64,000 nucleotides of DNA from Candidatus Arcticimaribacter forsetii (GTDB lineage: Bacteria > Bacteroidota > Bacteroidia > Flavobacteriales > Flavobacteriaceae). A program made the position numbers and the translations under genes. A model generated the notes under the pieces. It was not told the DNA's origin and did no database searches. It worked only from the letters and a program-made list of their open reading frames with translations. The stretch covers positions 1,849,501 through 1,913,500 of the forward strand of contig NZ_OU342399.1 in assembly GCF_910589745.1 (NCBI RefSeq), in the 5' to 3' direction. This document shows positions 37,801-48,017 of the stretch, piece after piece (position 1 is the stretch's first letter; each line of letters starts with the position of its first letter).

Positions 37801-39963
37801 CTATAGTTTATTTAGTATAAAGTTAGTCATCTTATTGTAAAGGTGTAATCGGGTATTTCCCCCATAGATCCCGTGATTTTTATCCGGATAAATCATCAAT
37901 TCGAATGGTTTATTCACCTGAACTAATGCCTCAGCCATTCGCATCGTATTCTGTAGGTGTACGTTATCATCTCCCGACCCATGAACTAACAAATAATCAC
38001 CTTTAAGTAATTCTGGATAATTGAATGGAGAATTAAGATCATATCCATCTGGATTTTCTTGAGGCGTTCTCATAAAACGTTCCGTATATATTGTATCGTA
38101 AAACCTCCAACTTGTAACTGGAGCAACTGCAATTGCTAAAGAAAACACATCATTACCTTTTAAGAGACAGTTCGTAGACATATGTCCACCATAGCTCCAT
38201 CCCCATATTCCAATGCGATCTTCATCAATAAAAGTATTTTGACCTAATTTTCTAGCTGCTTCAATTTGGTCAAGTGTTTCAAAATAAACCAATTGTTTGT
38301 AGGTTACTTTTTTAAAATCCGCACCTTTAAAACCAGTTCCTCGGCCGTCTACACAAGCAACAATATACCCTTCTTGCGCTAAACTTTGATGCCAGTAATC
38401 ATTAAGACTATTCCAACTATTAGCTACCTGTTGCGATCCTGGACCAGAATATTGAAACATTAAAAGCGGGTATTTTTTATTTGGATCAAAATTTTTAGGT
38501 TTAATCATCCACATATTCAGATCATTCCCGTTTACTTGGATGGTTGAAAATTCTTTTTCAGAAATAATATAATCCGCAAGCTTTATTTTTAATGCTGCAT
38601 TATCTTCAATTGGACGAATTATTTTCCCTGTTTTCGTTGCTCTTAAATTATACTGAGTTGGTGTATTACTATCTTCGAATGTATGAATGTAGTAGGTGTA
38701 ATCTGCACTAAAAGCAACACCATTGGTTCCGTTTTCTGGGCTTAAAGCTCTTTTTCTTGAACCATTAAGTTTAATCGAATAAACAGCACGCTCGGTACTA
38801 CCTGGTTCAACAGAAGCGTAATAAACTTCTTTAGTTTTTTCTTGATATCCAAAAAATCGGGTTACCTCCCAAGCTCCTTTTGTAATTTGTTTTTTAAGAG
38901 TTCCGTCAGCCTTGTAATGATAAATATGGTTGAAGCCATCGCGCTCGCTTGTCCAAAGAAAACTCTCGTCTTTCATAAATTTTAAATTATCATGAACGTC
39001 TACATAAGTATCTTCTTTTTCCTCTAAAAGAATATTTGCTTTTTGCTTTTCAATATTGTAACTCCAAAGTTTCAAATGATTTTGGTGTCTATTGATTGTT
39101 TGAACAATTAACTTACTCTTATTAGGACTGAATTTAATTCGAGGAATATAATAGGGTTTTTCATCGCCAAGTTTAATTTCCGATAGGTTTTTAGAACTCA
39201 AGTCGTATAAGTGTAAACTAACAATCGAGTTATTTTCACCAGCCTTAGGGTATTTAAAAGTATAAGGAAAAGGATATAAATCCTTACCAATAACATCCAT
39301 AGAATAAGTAGGAACTAAAGTTTCATCAAACTGCATAAAAACTAGGGCTGTACCAGTTGCATTCCAATCAAATGCACGAACAAAACCAAACTCTTCCTCA
39401 TAAACCCAATCTGTTAAACCATTGATGATATGTTCGCTTCCATCTGTAGTTATTTGGTCTATAGTATCTGTTTCAAGATCTTTAATAAAAACATTTCTAT
39501 TATAAACAAAAGCAACTTTAGATCCATCAGGAGAAAACTTGGGCTCTTGGATTTTAAATCCAAAAAGTAAGTTTGATTTTTTTGTAGCACGATCATATAC
39601 ATAATATTTAGCGCGTTTTGACCTTCTATAAATGGGCTCTGTTTCTGTTTCTAACAAAAGTTTACTTTCATCCTCAGAAAAGCTGTAGGATGTAAAAAAA
39701 GGAATTAAAACTCCTGCTGATGAACTTACAATTTCTTCAGCAATTGCTGCTGTTGCATAATCATAAGCTACAACTTTAGAGGTTCTTGCTCTTCGATTTA
39801 CCTCTAAAACGGTGTATTGACTTGCAGAAGTTAAAGGATGTAGTTCTTGGAGTCTTTCTGCTGAAAATTCAAAATTCCAAATATCGTTATTTGTTATTTT
39901 TTTTGACTGTCCAAAAAGAGCAACTGGAGCTATAAAGAAAAGTATTACTTTAAGTAATTTCAT
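37801..39963 (-). CDS. S9 family peptidase, dipeptidyl peptidase IV-like
   Basis: A 720-residue exported enzyme: signal peptide to about residue 18, DPPIV beta-propeller N-terminal half, and alpha/beta hydrolase C-terminal domain. The triad is visible as GWSYGGHMS (Ser near 598), GSGDDNVH (Asp near 673) and DKNHGIYGG (His near 705). It removes X-Pro or X-Ala dipeptides in the periplasm, supplying the POT transporter encoded next. Confidence 0.93.
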   Translation of the reverse strand: MKLLKVILFFIAPVALFGQSKKITNNDIWNFEFSAERLQELHPLTSASQYTVLEVNRRARTSKVVAYDYATAAIAEEIVSSSAGVLIPFFTSYSFSEDESKLLLETETEPIYRRSKRAKYYVYDRATKKSNLLFGFKIQEPKFSPDGSKVAFVYNRNVFIKDLETDTIDQITTDGSEHIINGLTDWVYEEEFGFVRAFDWNATGTALVFMQFDETLVPTYSMDVIGKDLYPFPYTFKYPKAGENNSIVSLHLYDLSSKNLSEIKLGDEKPYYIPRIKFSPNKSKLIVQTINRHQNHLKLWSYNIEKQKANILLEEKEDTYVDVHDNLKFMKDESFLWTSERDGFNHIYHYKADGTLKKQITKGAWEVTRFFGYQEKTKEVYYASVEPGSTERAVYSIKLNGSRKRALSPENGTNGVAFSADYTYYIHTFEDSNTPTQYNLRATKTGKIIRPIEDNAALKIKLADYIISEKEFSTIQVNGNDLNMWMIKPKNFDPNKKYPLLMFQYSGPGSQQVANSWNSLNDYWHQSLAQEGYIVACVDGRGTGFKGADFKKVTYKQLVYFETLDQIEAARKLGQNTFIDEDRIGIWGWSYGGHMSTNCLLKGNDVFSLAIAVAPVTSWRFYDTIYTERFMRTPQENPDGYDLNSPFNYPELLKGDYLLVHGSGDDNVHLQNTMRMAEALVQVNKPFELMIYPDKNHGIYGGNTRLHLYNKMTNFILNKL

Positions 39964-40082
39964 TAGGAAATTGGTTTAATTTTTTACGATACCCAAAGTA
40001 GTAAATTTGGACTGTACTGTAAAGTAAACTTATAAAAGATTCTTTCTCGAAAACAGTATCTTTGTATTTATAAACTAATTTT

Positions 40083-41396
40083 ATGTCAAAGAATATTTCT
40101 GGTTTTTCAAAGAAATCAAAAGAAGAAAAGATAGAATGGTTGATTGCCACTTACTTTGAAGGTAATTTACAGGCTAAAGAAACACTTACTTCTTATTGGA
40201 ATACGGATCAAAAACTTCAACAACTTCATGACGAGTTTATAGAAAACACGGTGTCTAATTTTTATTTACCTCTTGGTGTTGCTCCAAATTTTATAATAAA
40301 TAATAAAAACTATACCCTCCCGATGGTTATAGAAGAAAGCTCTGTTGTTGCAGCAGCAGCAAAAGCCGCAAAATATTGGAGCACTCGCGGTGGCTTTAAA
40401 ACCACCATTCTTGGACAAGAGAAAATTGGACAAGTACACTTTATATTCAAAGGAGAAACTAAAAAACTAAATTCCTTTATTGATGAAATTAAACCCATGT
40501 TTTTTGAAGACACTAAAGGAATAACAAAAAACATGAGCGCTCGTGGCGGAGGAATCACATCAATTTCCTTAGTCGATAAAACCTCAGAAATAAAAGGTTA
40601 TTATCAACTTCATGCCTGCTTCAACACAATAGACTCCATGGGGGCTAATTTCATAAATTCTTGTTTAGAACAATTTTCTAAAACCTTAGTTCGTGAAGCT
40701 GGTTTAAATGAAGATTTAAAAAAAGAAGAGCCCATAGAAATCATCATGAGTATTCTTTCTAACTATGTGCCAAACTGTTTAGTAAAAGCTGAGGTTCGTT
40801 GTCCTATAGAAGCCTTAGAATCAGAAGATGGTTTGACAAAGTCACAATTTGCAGAGAAATTTGTTCGCGCTGTTGAAATAGCAAGAATAGAGCCTCACAG
40901 AGCGGTTACTCATAATAAAGGAATAATGAACGGTATTGATGCAGTTGTTTTAGCAACTGGTAACGACTTTAGAGCAGTTGAAGCTGGTATACATGCATAT
41001 GCATGTAAATCCGGACAATACAGAAGCTTAAGTCAAGCTTCAATCAAAGGAGAAGAGCTTTGCTTTTCATTAGAAATACCCTTAGCAATAGGAACCGTTG
41101 GAGGGTTAACCAATCTACATCCTTTAGTTAAATGGTCCATGCAGCTTTTGGGATCACCAAACGCAATGCAACTTATGGAAATAATTGCTGTTGCAGGATT
41201 AGCTCAAAACTTTGGCGCCCTAAGATCTTTAGTTACTTCAGGGATTCAGAAAGGTCATATGAAAATGCATTTACTAAATATCTTAAATCAGCTAAATGCT
41301 TCTTCTCTAGAAAAAGAGGCTGCATTAAATTATTTCAAAACTACAGCGGTTAGTTACAGTGCTGTCAATGATTTTTTAAAAAATAAAAATGCTTAA
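40083..41396 (+). CDS. Hydroxymethylglutaryl-CoA reductase (class II-like)
   Basis: A 437-residue enzyme converting HMG-CoA to mevalonate. Segments seen are EESSVVAAAAKAAKYWS near residue 85, THNKGIMNGIDAVVLATGNDFRA near 278 (catalytic Lys and Asp region), and the AIGTVGGLT segment near 337. Use of mevalonate for isoprenoids is usual in Flavobacteriia. The stop overlaps the next ATG by 8 bases, linking it to the GYDIA kinase. Confidence 0.93.
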   Translation: MSKNISGFSKKSKEEKIEWLIATYFEGNLQAKETLTSYWNTDQKLQQLHDEFIENTVSNFYLPLGVAPNFIINNKNYTLPMVIEESSVVAAAAKAAKYWSTRGGFKTTILGQEKIGQVHFIFKGETKKLNSFIDEIKPMFFEDTKGITKNMSARGGGITSISLVDKTSEIKGYYQLHACFNTIDSMGANFINSCLEQFSKTLVREAGLNEDLKKEEPIEIIMSILSNYVPNCLVKAEVRCPIEALESEDGLTKSQFAEKFVRAVEIARIEPHRAVTHNKGIMNGIDAVVLATGNDFRAVEAGIHAYACKSGQYRSLSQASIKGEELCFSLEIPLAIGTVGGLTNLHPLVKWSMQLLGSPNAMQLMEIIAVAGLAQNFGALRSLVTSGIQKGHMKMHLLNILNQLNASSLEKEAALNYFKTTAVSYSAVNDFLKNKNA

Positions 41397-42300
41397 ATTT
41401 TATAGCCCAGGAAAATTATTAATTAGTGCAGAGTATTTTGTCCTTAATGGTGCAAAAGCATTTGCTCTTCCTACGAGAAAAGGACAGCACATGAGCGTAA
41501 CAACAAATAAAGAATCTTTTATTTCTTGGAAAAGTTACACCCATGAAAACACTCTTTGGATGGATGTTAAACTTGATATTAAAAACTTTAGCTGTATAGA
41601 AAATAACAGTACTGCACCTGGTTTAATCAAAAAATTGCAAGAAATATTATTAAGTATACGAACTATAAATCCTAATTTTTGTTCCTCAGGATCCGATGTT
41701 GTTACTACCCTTGAATTCGACAGATCTTGGGGACTGGGATCCTCCTCTACTTTGATAAATAATTTAAGTCAATGGGCAGATATTAATCCTTATGAAATTT
41801 TATCGATTACATTTGGTGGAAGTGGATATGATATTGCTGTAGCCAAGGAAAATTCTGCTTTATTATACACCAAGAATGACTATTCTCCTCAAATTGATCA
41901 TTTAAATTTCAATCCCGATTTCAGAAATGAACTCTACTTCATTCATTTAAATCAAAAACAAGACAGTCAAAAAGAGGTTGCTGCATATAACAAGAAAAAA
42001 GCCCCTTCAAAAGAACAAATAAACCAAATAAGTCAGATCAGTTTGGCACTAACTGAAAGCAAAACGCTAGAAGATTTTAATAACTTAATAGCTTTACATG
42101 AAGATCTTGTGGGTTCGGTATTAAATCAAATTCCTATTAAACGTCGTTTATTTAGTGACTTTGAAGGTCAAATAAAGAGTCTTGGAGCTTGGGGTGGTGA
42201 CTTTATCCTTGCTAGTGGAGCTTCTTCACCAGGATATTTTAAATCCAAGGGTTATGAAGTTATCCTGAGTTACGATGAAATGATTTTTTCAAAAGAATAA
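41389..42300 (+). CDS. GYDIA family GHMP kinase (mevalonate-pathway associated)
   Basis: A 303-residue GHMP-fold kinase. The ATP loop is SWGLGSSSTLINNL near residue 115 and the family name motif GYDIA is at about residue 145. It lies in an operon with HMG-CoA reductase, so phosphorylation of mevalonate or a downstream intermediate is inferred; the exact substrate is not settled from sequence. Confidence 0.87.
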   Translation: MLKFYSPGKLLISAEYFVLNGAKAFALPTRKGQHMSVTTNKESFISWKSYTHENTLWMDVKLDIKNFSCIENNSTAPGLIKKLQEILLSIRTINPNFCSSGSDVVTTLEFDRSWGLGSSSTLINNLSQWADINPYEILSITFGGSGYDIAVAKENSALLYTKNDYSPQIDHLNFNPDFRNELYFIHLNQKQDSQKEVAAYNKKKAPSKEQINQISQISLALTESKTLEDFNNLIALHEDLVGSVLNQIPIKRRLFSDFEGQIKSLGAWGGDFILASGASSPGYFKSKGYEVILSYDEMIFSKE

Positions 42301-42302
42301 AT

Positions 42303-42332
42303 AAAAAAGCCTCTTTAAAAGAGGCTTTTTTT
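42303..42332. terminator. Bidirectional terminator between GYDIA kinase and PpiD
   Basis: AAGCCTCTT (42307-42315) and AAGAGGCTT (42319-42327) flank a 3-base loop, with A and T runs outside. It serves two convergent genes. Confidence 0.88.
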
Positions 42333-42352
42333 ATGAACTTAAATTCTTTTAT

Positions 42353-44464
42353 TTAGTAATATAAAGAACGATTGTCTGTAATTGAGGCAGAAGATTCTAA
42401 AGCATCTAGAACCAAGGCTGCAACTTTTTCACGTTCTAACTCAGATAAACGTTTTGCATAAATAGAATAATCTTCCTGATCCTCAGCTACATTTTTAGCT
42501 GTAAGTTGAATCATATAAACCCCGTTATTTCCTGTAATTAATCCTGAGCTTTGATTTACATCCAAAGCAAAAGCAGCTCCAATAACATAAGGCTCACTTC
42601 CAGAACCAACTAGAACTGGACTTTTTTGATTAACAACTAAAGCAGAAGCAACCTCAACACTATTAGCTGCGGCTAACTCTTCTAATGATTTTGAAGCTTT
42701 ATTTGCTTTAATAATCATTTCTGCTTTCTTTTCATTTCTTAAAATCTGGGTTACTTCAGCACGTACTTCATCAACTGAAGCTAATCCTTTTTCTTTAGCT
42801 TGTGTGAGCTTTACAACAGCGTAACCGCCATAGGAAAGATCAAAACGCTTAACATCTCCTATTTCGGTTTCAGAATCGAATGCCCATTTAACAATAGATC
42901 TTTGACTCGGAAGACCTGGAAGATTCTCATCCAAAATATTAATCTGATTCACAGATCTAAGGGTGTAGTTCGATGTTTCTGCTAAAGCATTAAAGTTTTC
43001 ATTTGCAGATTCCATTTCAAATTTTGTTGCTGCTTGAAAAACACCATCTGTTGTTTTTTCTGATGGTAGAATCTTTTGAGTCACATTAGCCAATAAATAC
43101 AAGTCTTGCTTATCTGTTACTTTAACAATATGGAAGCCATATTCTGTTTCTATTAAACCGACAGAACCAATTCTAGCTTTGTTAGCATAATCATAAAATT
43201 CTTTTGTGATTCCTCCCTCTTGGAAGAAACCTAAATCTCCACCACTAGTTTTTGAAGGACCATCAGAATGTTTTATAGCTAATATCTCTACTTGCGATGG
43301 TTTTCTTTTACATTGTCTTAGGTAGTCTTTGGCAATTTTTCTTGCCTCAGCTTTAGTTCTTGTTACTTCTGGGCTAGCCCCAACAGCGTCTTTATAAGCT
43401 ACAACAATATGACTAGCTCTTATGTTCCCTTTAACTTTACGGTCAAGTAGGCGAGTGATTTTATAAGAGTCTATATCGATATAAGGGCCAAATACCTCAT
43501 CTACATTTAAGTTTGCAATGATATCTGCATATTCAATAGGTAAATTTCTTTTCGAAACATATAATGAGTCAAAACCTTCCTCCGAATATTTATCCACAAA
43601 ATCCTGAACATCTGTCGTTGTTTTTAGTCCTTGTAGAGTATCGGTAAGCTTTGAAACGTCATTATACTCTACACGGTCATTAATTAGAGTCTCAAGATTG
43701 TTTCTGATTATATTCTTATCCTCGTTTGTCGGAGTATCAAGAAAAGCTACGAAATCAATTCCTCTACTTGCTTCAGTTTCATAGGAAGCAGAATTGTCTT
43801 TTATGTAAGATTTTATTTCAGCATCTGTAACAGAAACTAAACTGTCATTGATACTTGAAAAAGGAATTTGAACGAAGTTTAAATTAACATTATCGTTCTC
43901 TAAATGATATAAAATCTCAGCCTCTTTATCAGTAATACTTGTGCTAGATTTAATTAAATCAAAATAAATTGATTCTCTAGCTGATGATATAATTGCTGCT
44001 TCTTGAGATTTCCATTGTTCGTATGCTTGAGGATTTTGGTCTCTCATCTGTAAAATGAAATCTGCAAATAAACCAAAATCAAAAAATCCAGCTTCGTTTG
44101 TAAAACGTGGATCTGAAACAATAGATTCAGTGGATGAAACAACTTGTTCAATTTGTTCTTTACCAGCATCAATACCTAAAGTATTTAATTCTGCTTCAAA
44201 AAGAGTGCTTTTTACGTATTGATTCCAAACAACATTTACAGCCTGGATTGTTGAATATCCATATTGACGTTCTGTTTGATCTACAAGAAATCTAAAGTTT
44301 TCAATTTTAATTTCCTCGTCATTAACAATTCCGATAGGATCTGTTGGTCCTGTTTCTCCAGCTCCTGTTCCAAAAACTCCAGAAATAACAAAAGCAAATA
44401 ATGCAAGTCCTATGATTAGAATCAGAAAGAACGACTTTTGGCGGATTTTACCTAATATGGCCAT
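42353..44464 (-). CDS. Peptidylprolyl isomerase, PpiD/SurA-like membrane chaperone
   Basis: A 703-residue protein with an N-terminal membrane anchor (residues 12-30, FFLILIIGLALFAFVISG), a SurA-N-like helical region, a parvulin rotamase domain around residues 345-450 (IRASHIVVAYKDA, SGGDLGFFQEG, YGFHIVKVTD), and a second PPIase-like region in the last third. PpiD assists outer-membrane protein folding at the Sec exit. It is 110 bases downstream of the CorC-like gene. Confidence 0.9.
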   Translation of the reverse strand: MAILGKIRQKSFFLILIIGLALFAFVISGVFGTGAGETGPTDPIGIVNDEEIKIENFRFLVDQTERQYGYSTIQAVNVVWNQYVKSTLFEAELNTLGIDAGKEQIEQVVSSTESIVSDPRFTNEAGFFDFGLFADFILQMRDQNPQAYEQWKSQEAAIISSARESIYFDLIKSSTSITDKEAEILYHLENDNVNLNFVQIPFSSINDSLVSVTDAEIKSYIKDNSASYETEASRGIDFVAFLDTPTNEDKNIIRNNLETLINDRVEYNDVSKLTDTLQGLKTTTDVQDFVDKYSEEGFDSLYVSKRNLPIEYADIIANLNVDEVFGPYIDIDSYKITRLLDRKVKGNIRASHIVVAYKDAVGASPEVTRTKAEARKIAKDYLRQCKRKPSQVEILAIKHSDGPSKTSGGDLGFFQEGGITKEFYDYANKARIGSVGLIETEYGFHIVKVTDKQDLYLLANVTQKILPSEKTTDGVFQAATKFEMESANENFNALAETSNYTLRSVNQINILDENLPGLPSQRSIVKWAFDSETEIGDVKRFDLSYGGYAVVKLTQAKEKGLASVDEVRAEVTQILRNEKKAEMIIKANKASKSLEELAAANSVEVASALVVNQKSPVLVGSGSEPYVIGAAFALDVNQSSGLITGNNGVYMIQLTAKNVAEDQEDYSIYAKRLSELEREKVAALVLDALESSASITDNRSLYY

Positions 44465-44574
44465 CTTGTGGGTATTTAAATTTTTATTAGTTGCGAAAAT
44501 ACAATTTCCTTAGCAATAATAAAAGGGAATAAAACTATATAATACAGATTCCTATTGAGTTGATAAATGGTACA

Positions 44575-45843
44575 TTAGGAATCTTTTATGGTAATTAAGA
44601 TTCGCTCAATTTTAGTGGATGAAACTTCCAGTATTTTAAACTCATACCCTTCAATAGAAAAAGTGCAATCTTGATCAGGTATTTCTTCTGTGAAATGAAC
44701 AATTAATCCACCTAATGTCTCGTAAAACTCTTCCTCTGGAAGAGATAAACCGTATGTGGTATTTAAATAATCAACCTCGAGGCGAGCAGAAAATTCAAAT
44801 TGGTTTTCACTAATTTTTAATTCAAAATGATCAACTACGTCATGCTCATCCTCAATTTCTCCAAATAATTCTTCAACAATATCTTCAACTGTTATAATTC
44901 CAGATGTACCTCCATACTCATCTAAAACAACTGCTAAACTTTTTCGTTTTCGAGTTAGTTTATTTAGAACATCGTTAATTGGTAGCGGTTCATGAACAAA
45001 CTCAACGGGTAATAAAATACTACGTATTGTTTTAGGTTTTTTCAACAATTCAAAAGCATGGACATAACCAAGAATATCGTCTGCTGAATCTTGGTAAACA
45101 GGTATTTTAGAGAGACCTGTGTTCATGAATAGCTCTTTTAATTCTTTTATACTCTTATCAATATCAATGGTTACCAATTCCGCTCTAGGAACCATTACTT
45201 CTCGTGCTTTCAAGTCTGAAAACTCAAGTGCATTTTGAAAAATTTGAATTTCAGAGTCCAATTGCTCTTTATCCGATACAGATTCGACTTGTTTTTCTAT
45301 GTAATCCCCTAATTCGCCTTTCGAGAATGATATTTCTGAAACTTCTGCAGAGGTTTTAAAGAAAAAATGAAGCAAGCCATCTGTTATTTTGATAATAAAA
45401 AAAGTTATGGGAACAAACAGATAATAAAAAAAAGCTGCTGGAATTATAAAAAACTTAATGAGCTTATTGGCATAGAGCTGGAAAAATACTTTCGGAAGAA
45501 ATTCTGCAGTTAAGAGTATAATGACTGTAGATATTAAAGTCTGATAGAATAAAATATTGATAGGAAGATTTGAAGCATCTACTTCTGGAAAAAGACTTGT
45601 TATAATTCGATTTCCTATGAAAATCCCGTAAACAACTAACGAAATATTGTTCCCCACCAACATAGTAGCAATAAATTTGGAGGGTGTTTCTGTGATTAAA
45701 GTGAGAAGTTTTGCGACAATATTACCTTGATTTTTTTCAATTTCTAGAAAAATCCTATCGGAAGAAATAAACGCTATTTCTAACCCAGAAAAAAAAGCTG
45801 AGAGAATTAGACAAACAATAATTACGATGTCTGTTACAATCAT
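44575..45843 (-). CDS. Hemolysin C/CorC-type membrane protein (CNNM + CBS)
   Basis: A 422-residue protein: DUF21/CNNM membrane domain (four helices in residues 1-150), paired CBS domains (residues about 205-330, with VMVPRAELVTID and the LDEYGGTSGIITVEDIVEELFGE stretch split around residue 312), and CorC_HlyC C-terminal domain. Relatives take part in Mg/Co efflux. The family also includes the gliding protein GldE, but that gene normally lies beside gldD and ssb, so I do not assign it. Confidence 0.9.
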   Translation of the reverse strand: MIVTDIVIIVCLILSAFFSGLEIAFISSDRIFLEIEKNQGNIVAKLLTLITETPSKFIATMLVGNNISLVVYGIFIGNRIITSLFPEVDASNLPINILFYQTLISTVIILLTAEFLPKVFFQLYANKLIKFFIIPAAFFYYLFVPITFFIIKITDGLLHFFFKTSAEVSEISFSKGELGDYIEKQVESVSDKEQLDSEIQIFQNALEFSDLKAREVMVPRAELVTIDIDKSIKELKELFMNTGLSKIPVYQDSADDILGYVHAFELLKKPKTIRSILLPVEFVHEPLPINDVLNKLTRKRKSLAVVLDEYGGTSGIITVEDIVEELFGEIEDEHDVVDHFELKISENQFEFSARLEVDYLNTTYGLSLPEEEFYETLGGLIVHFTEEIPDQDCTFSIEGYEFKILEVSSTKIERILITIKDS

Positions 45844-46032
45844 CTAGGGTTTTCTATTGTTAAATTTCTTTCTGTAGTTCCTGCGGAATAAAACCATAAA
45901 TACAGAAAGAGCTGCAAAACCTAGAAACAAATATGATTTTTCTCGATCAATGTCCCACAAAGTAATTACCTCAAAAAGAGATACTGTAGCAACAACGATA
46001 TACATTAATTCAGATATTTTATAAAACTTCAT
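45844..46032 (-). CDS. Small membrane protein of unknown function
   Basis: A 62-residue protein with two hydrophobic segments (about residues 10-26 and 34-50) and a basic C-terminus (RRNYRKKFNNRKP). Its stop is next to the CorC-like start and it is 12 bases from lptC, so it belongs to the same transcript. No family recognised. Confidence 0.65.
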   Translation of the reverse strand: MKFYKISELMYIVVATVSLFEVITLWDIDREKSYLFLGFAALSVFMVLFRRNYRKKFNNRKP

Positions 46033-46044
46033 TTAAGTGTATTT

Positions 46045-46611
46045 TTATTTTTCAACAGGTTCTTGCTTAACAGCGACTGTTCCTGTTAGCTTCCCAGTTT
46101 GAAATTTAGTAAATTCTTTATTGGTATCCAATCGGTTTGCTAAGACATTGTACTCTGGACCTACAAATCTAAACTCACGTTCTGTAAAAATCCAATCGTT
46201 GTTTGCGTCCCAAAATAACTGTTCTGTATTTAAGACTGAACCATCACTAGAAGTCAAACTAACATTACCAACAAGATCAATTATTTTAGTAGAATTGTAA
46301 AGAGTACCGAAATCGGCAAGAACAATATTTTCATTATTGAATTCATCTAAAAAAGTAACTTTAAGACCCTCTGGAAACTCTGAATAAGGCAATGATAAAT
46401 TAGAATAATCTAGGTAAAGAGGCGCTTCCAAAATAGCTTTTACCTTAGTAGAATCAGTATAAACCATTCTTATTTCATATCCCTTACCTGCAGGATCTGC
46501 TTTCCCTAAATTATTAATTGCCGGCTTTTCTGCAGAGAAGTCACAAGAACAAAAAAGGGCTGTCGCAAAAACGACAACCCTTAATTTATATTTTAAAACA
46601 ATACGTTTCAT
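46045..46611 (-). CDS. lptC: LPS export periplasmic protein LptC
   Basis: A 188-residue protein with lipobox ATALFCSC near residues 16-23, then a beta-jellyroll of the Lpt fold (YEIRMVYTDSTKVKAIL, SLTSSDGSVLNTEQLFWD). In Bacteroidota, LptC is frequently a lipoprotein. It links the inner-membrane LptBFG to LptA. The start is one base after the TPR-gene stop. Confidence 0.9.
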   Translation of the reverse strand: MKRIVLKYKLRVVVFATALFCSCDFSAEKPAINNLGKADPAGKGYEIRMVYTDSTKVKAILEAPLYLDYSNLSLPYSEFPEGLKVTFLDEFNNENIVLADFGTLYNSTKIIDLVGNVSLTSSDGSVLNTEQLFWDANNDWIFTEREFRFVGPEYNVLANRLDTNKEFTKFQTGKLTGTVAVKQEPVEK

Positions 46612-48000
46612 TTATAAGTTAGGAACCTTAACACTACCTTTAAACCAGCAAGAAAACTCTATTACTGTTCCAGCATTCCCTTCTGTAAAAATATCTGTTT
46701 TACTAGGCGCACGTCCTTCGTGACTTAAAGCATTTTGTTCTGCTGTCTTTTTTAAAGAGGCATCTACACGTCCTGCTTTTCTAGCAGTTTCAGCTGCTAA
46801 CCAATATATTGCTCTTTTCTCGAATTGAGTGGTACCACAAGAATTTGCTGAACTAGCATATAACCTCGATATCAATAGGTAAGCACTTCCTAAAGATGGC
46901 TGAAATTTAAGTGCTTTGTTAGCATAACTTCTTGCTTTAGACTTTCTTCCTCTAGCTTCAAATTCTTTTGCAATTTTTAGTAAAATCTTAGCCTTCTTGT
47001 AAGGATCTGTTTGCAAGGTTATGGATTCTTCGTAATATCTTAAAGCCTCACTGCTGTTTCCTCTCTTATCGTTTAATATTCCTAAATAGTAAGCAGAATT
47101 TGCAGATGGATCAATTGTATGCAAAGCTTCAACAATAGTAACAAACAAAGGATCGTCTGAACATTCTTTATTTTTCATTCGAGAAGCAGCACGGTTTAAC
47201 CATACAGAATTGTTTTTGTTTTCCTCAAAATTTCTTTGATAAAGGGGTATTAAATTCTCACAAGATGATTCAATTGAAATGATAGCATCTAAATTCTTGA
47301 TGACTTTTGACAACTGAGTTAACTTTCTGTCGTAAATCTTTTTGTTTCTAAGATCTTTTTTAGACAGCGCTTTTCCAGCAGTTTCTTTATTTAGAATATT
47401 ATCTAATTTCTTGGAGGTGATAGTCCCTTCTAATTCAAGTTTTTCAGAAACTTCTTCGTATTTGTCAAATAATTTTTCAGCAGTAATTCCAGAATTTCCT
47501 TTTTTATACAATTCATGCATTGATTCGAAATAAAGGTAGAGTCTCTGGAAATCTGAAAAACTTTTGATGTCAGTTGTAAAAGCTTCGTCAAAAATTGCAA
47601 AGATTTCTTCTGTAGTTCCGGTCTTTGTATCGAGTAATAATTTTGCTTTTTTAGAGAGGATATTTCCTTTTAGACTTTTCCCTTTTCTAAGCGGGAAATA
47701 TTGTATCCATTGATCATAAAGCTTAACTAAATCTTGTATTTCAGCATTTTTGGTAGTCGCATCTGCTGCCTTTATTCTAGCCTTAAGTAATTTTTCTCCA
47801 GAAGTATAAATATTTATATTCAGAGATGGACATTCTTGTCGAACTGCAACCCACGGCTCATAGGCAACATCATAGTTTTTAATTTTTACAGATTCGTAAA
47901 AAATAGACAAGTTTTGAGCACAAGTTCCATTGTCCTGAGCACGAACAATACCTGCACTTAGAATAAAAGTTAAAATTAAGAAATTTGTTAAAGTTCTCAT
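46612..48000 (-). CDS. Exported tetratricopeptide-repeat protein
   Basis: A 462-residue protein with a signal peptide ending at RAQ (about residue 21) and helical repeats throughout, clearest at residues 305-380 (ALRYYEESITLQTDPYKKA, KARSYANKALKFQPSLGSAY). Residue 1-110 region has EPWVAVRQECP. Genes of this kind lie between the outer-membrane protein and lptC in Flavobacteriia. Probably periplasmic scaffolding; role unknown. Confidence 0.8.
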   Translation of the reverse strand: MRTLTNFLILTFILSAGIVRAQDNGTCAQNLSIFYESVKIKNYDVAYEPWVAVRQECPSLNINIYTSGEKLLKARIKAADATTKNAEIQDLVKLYDQWIQYFPLRKGKSLKGNILSKKAKLLLDTKTGTTEEIFAIFDEAFTTDIKSFSDFQRLYLYFESMHELYKKGNSGITAEKLFDKYEEVSEKLELEGTITSKKLDNILNKETAGKALSKKDLRNKKIYDRKLTQLSKVIKNLDAIISIESSCENLIPLYQRNFEENKNNSVWLNRAASRMKNKECSDDPLFVTIVEALHTIDPSANSAYYLGILNDKRGNSSEALRYYEESITLQTDPYKKAKILLKIAKEFEARGRKSKARSYANKALKFQPSLGSAYLLISRLYASSANSCGTTQFEKRAIYWLAAETARKAGRVDASLKKTAEQNALSHEGRAPSKTDIFTEGNAGTVIEFSCWFKGSVKVPNL

Positions 48001-48017
48001 TTATTGTTGTATTTAGG

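Noticed and set aside
40057-40064. TATCTTTG upstream of HMG-CoA reductase as a promoter
   Set aside because: Good -7 match but no -33 element at the right distance.
44575-45843. Assignment of the CorC-like gene as gldE
   Set aside because: GldE belongs to this family, but its usual neighbours (gldD, ssb, mutY) are absent; the context here is LptC and PpiD.
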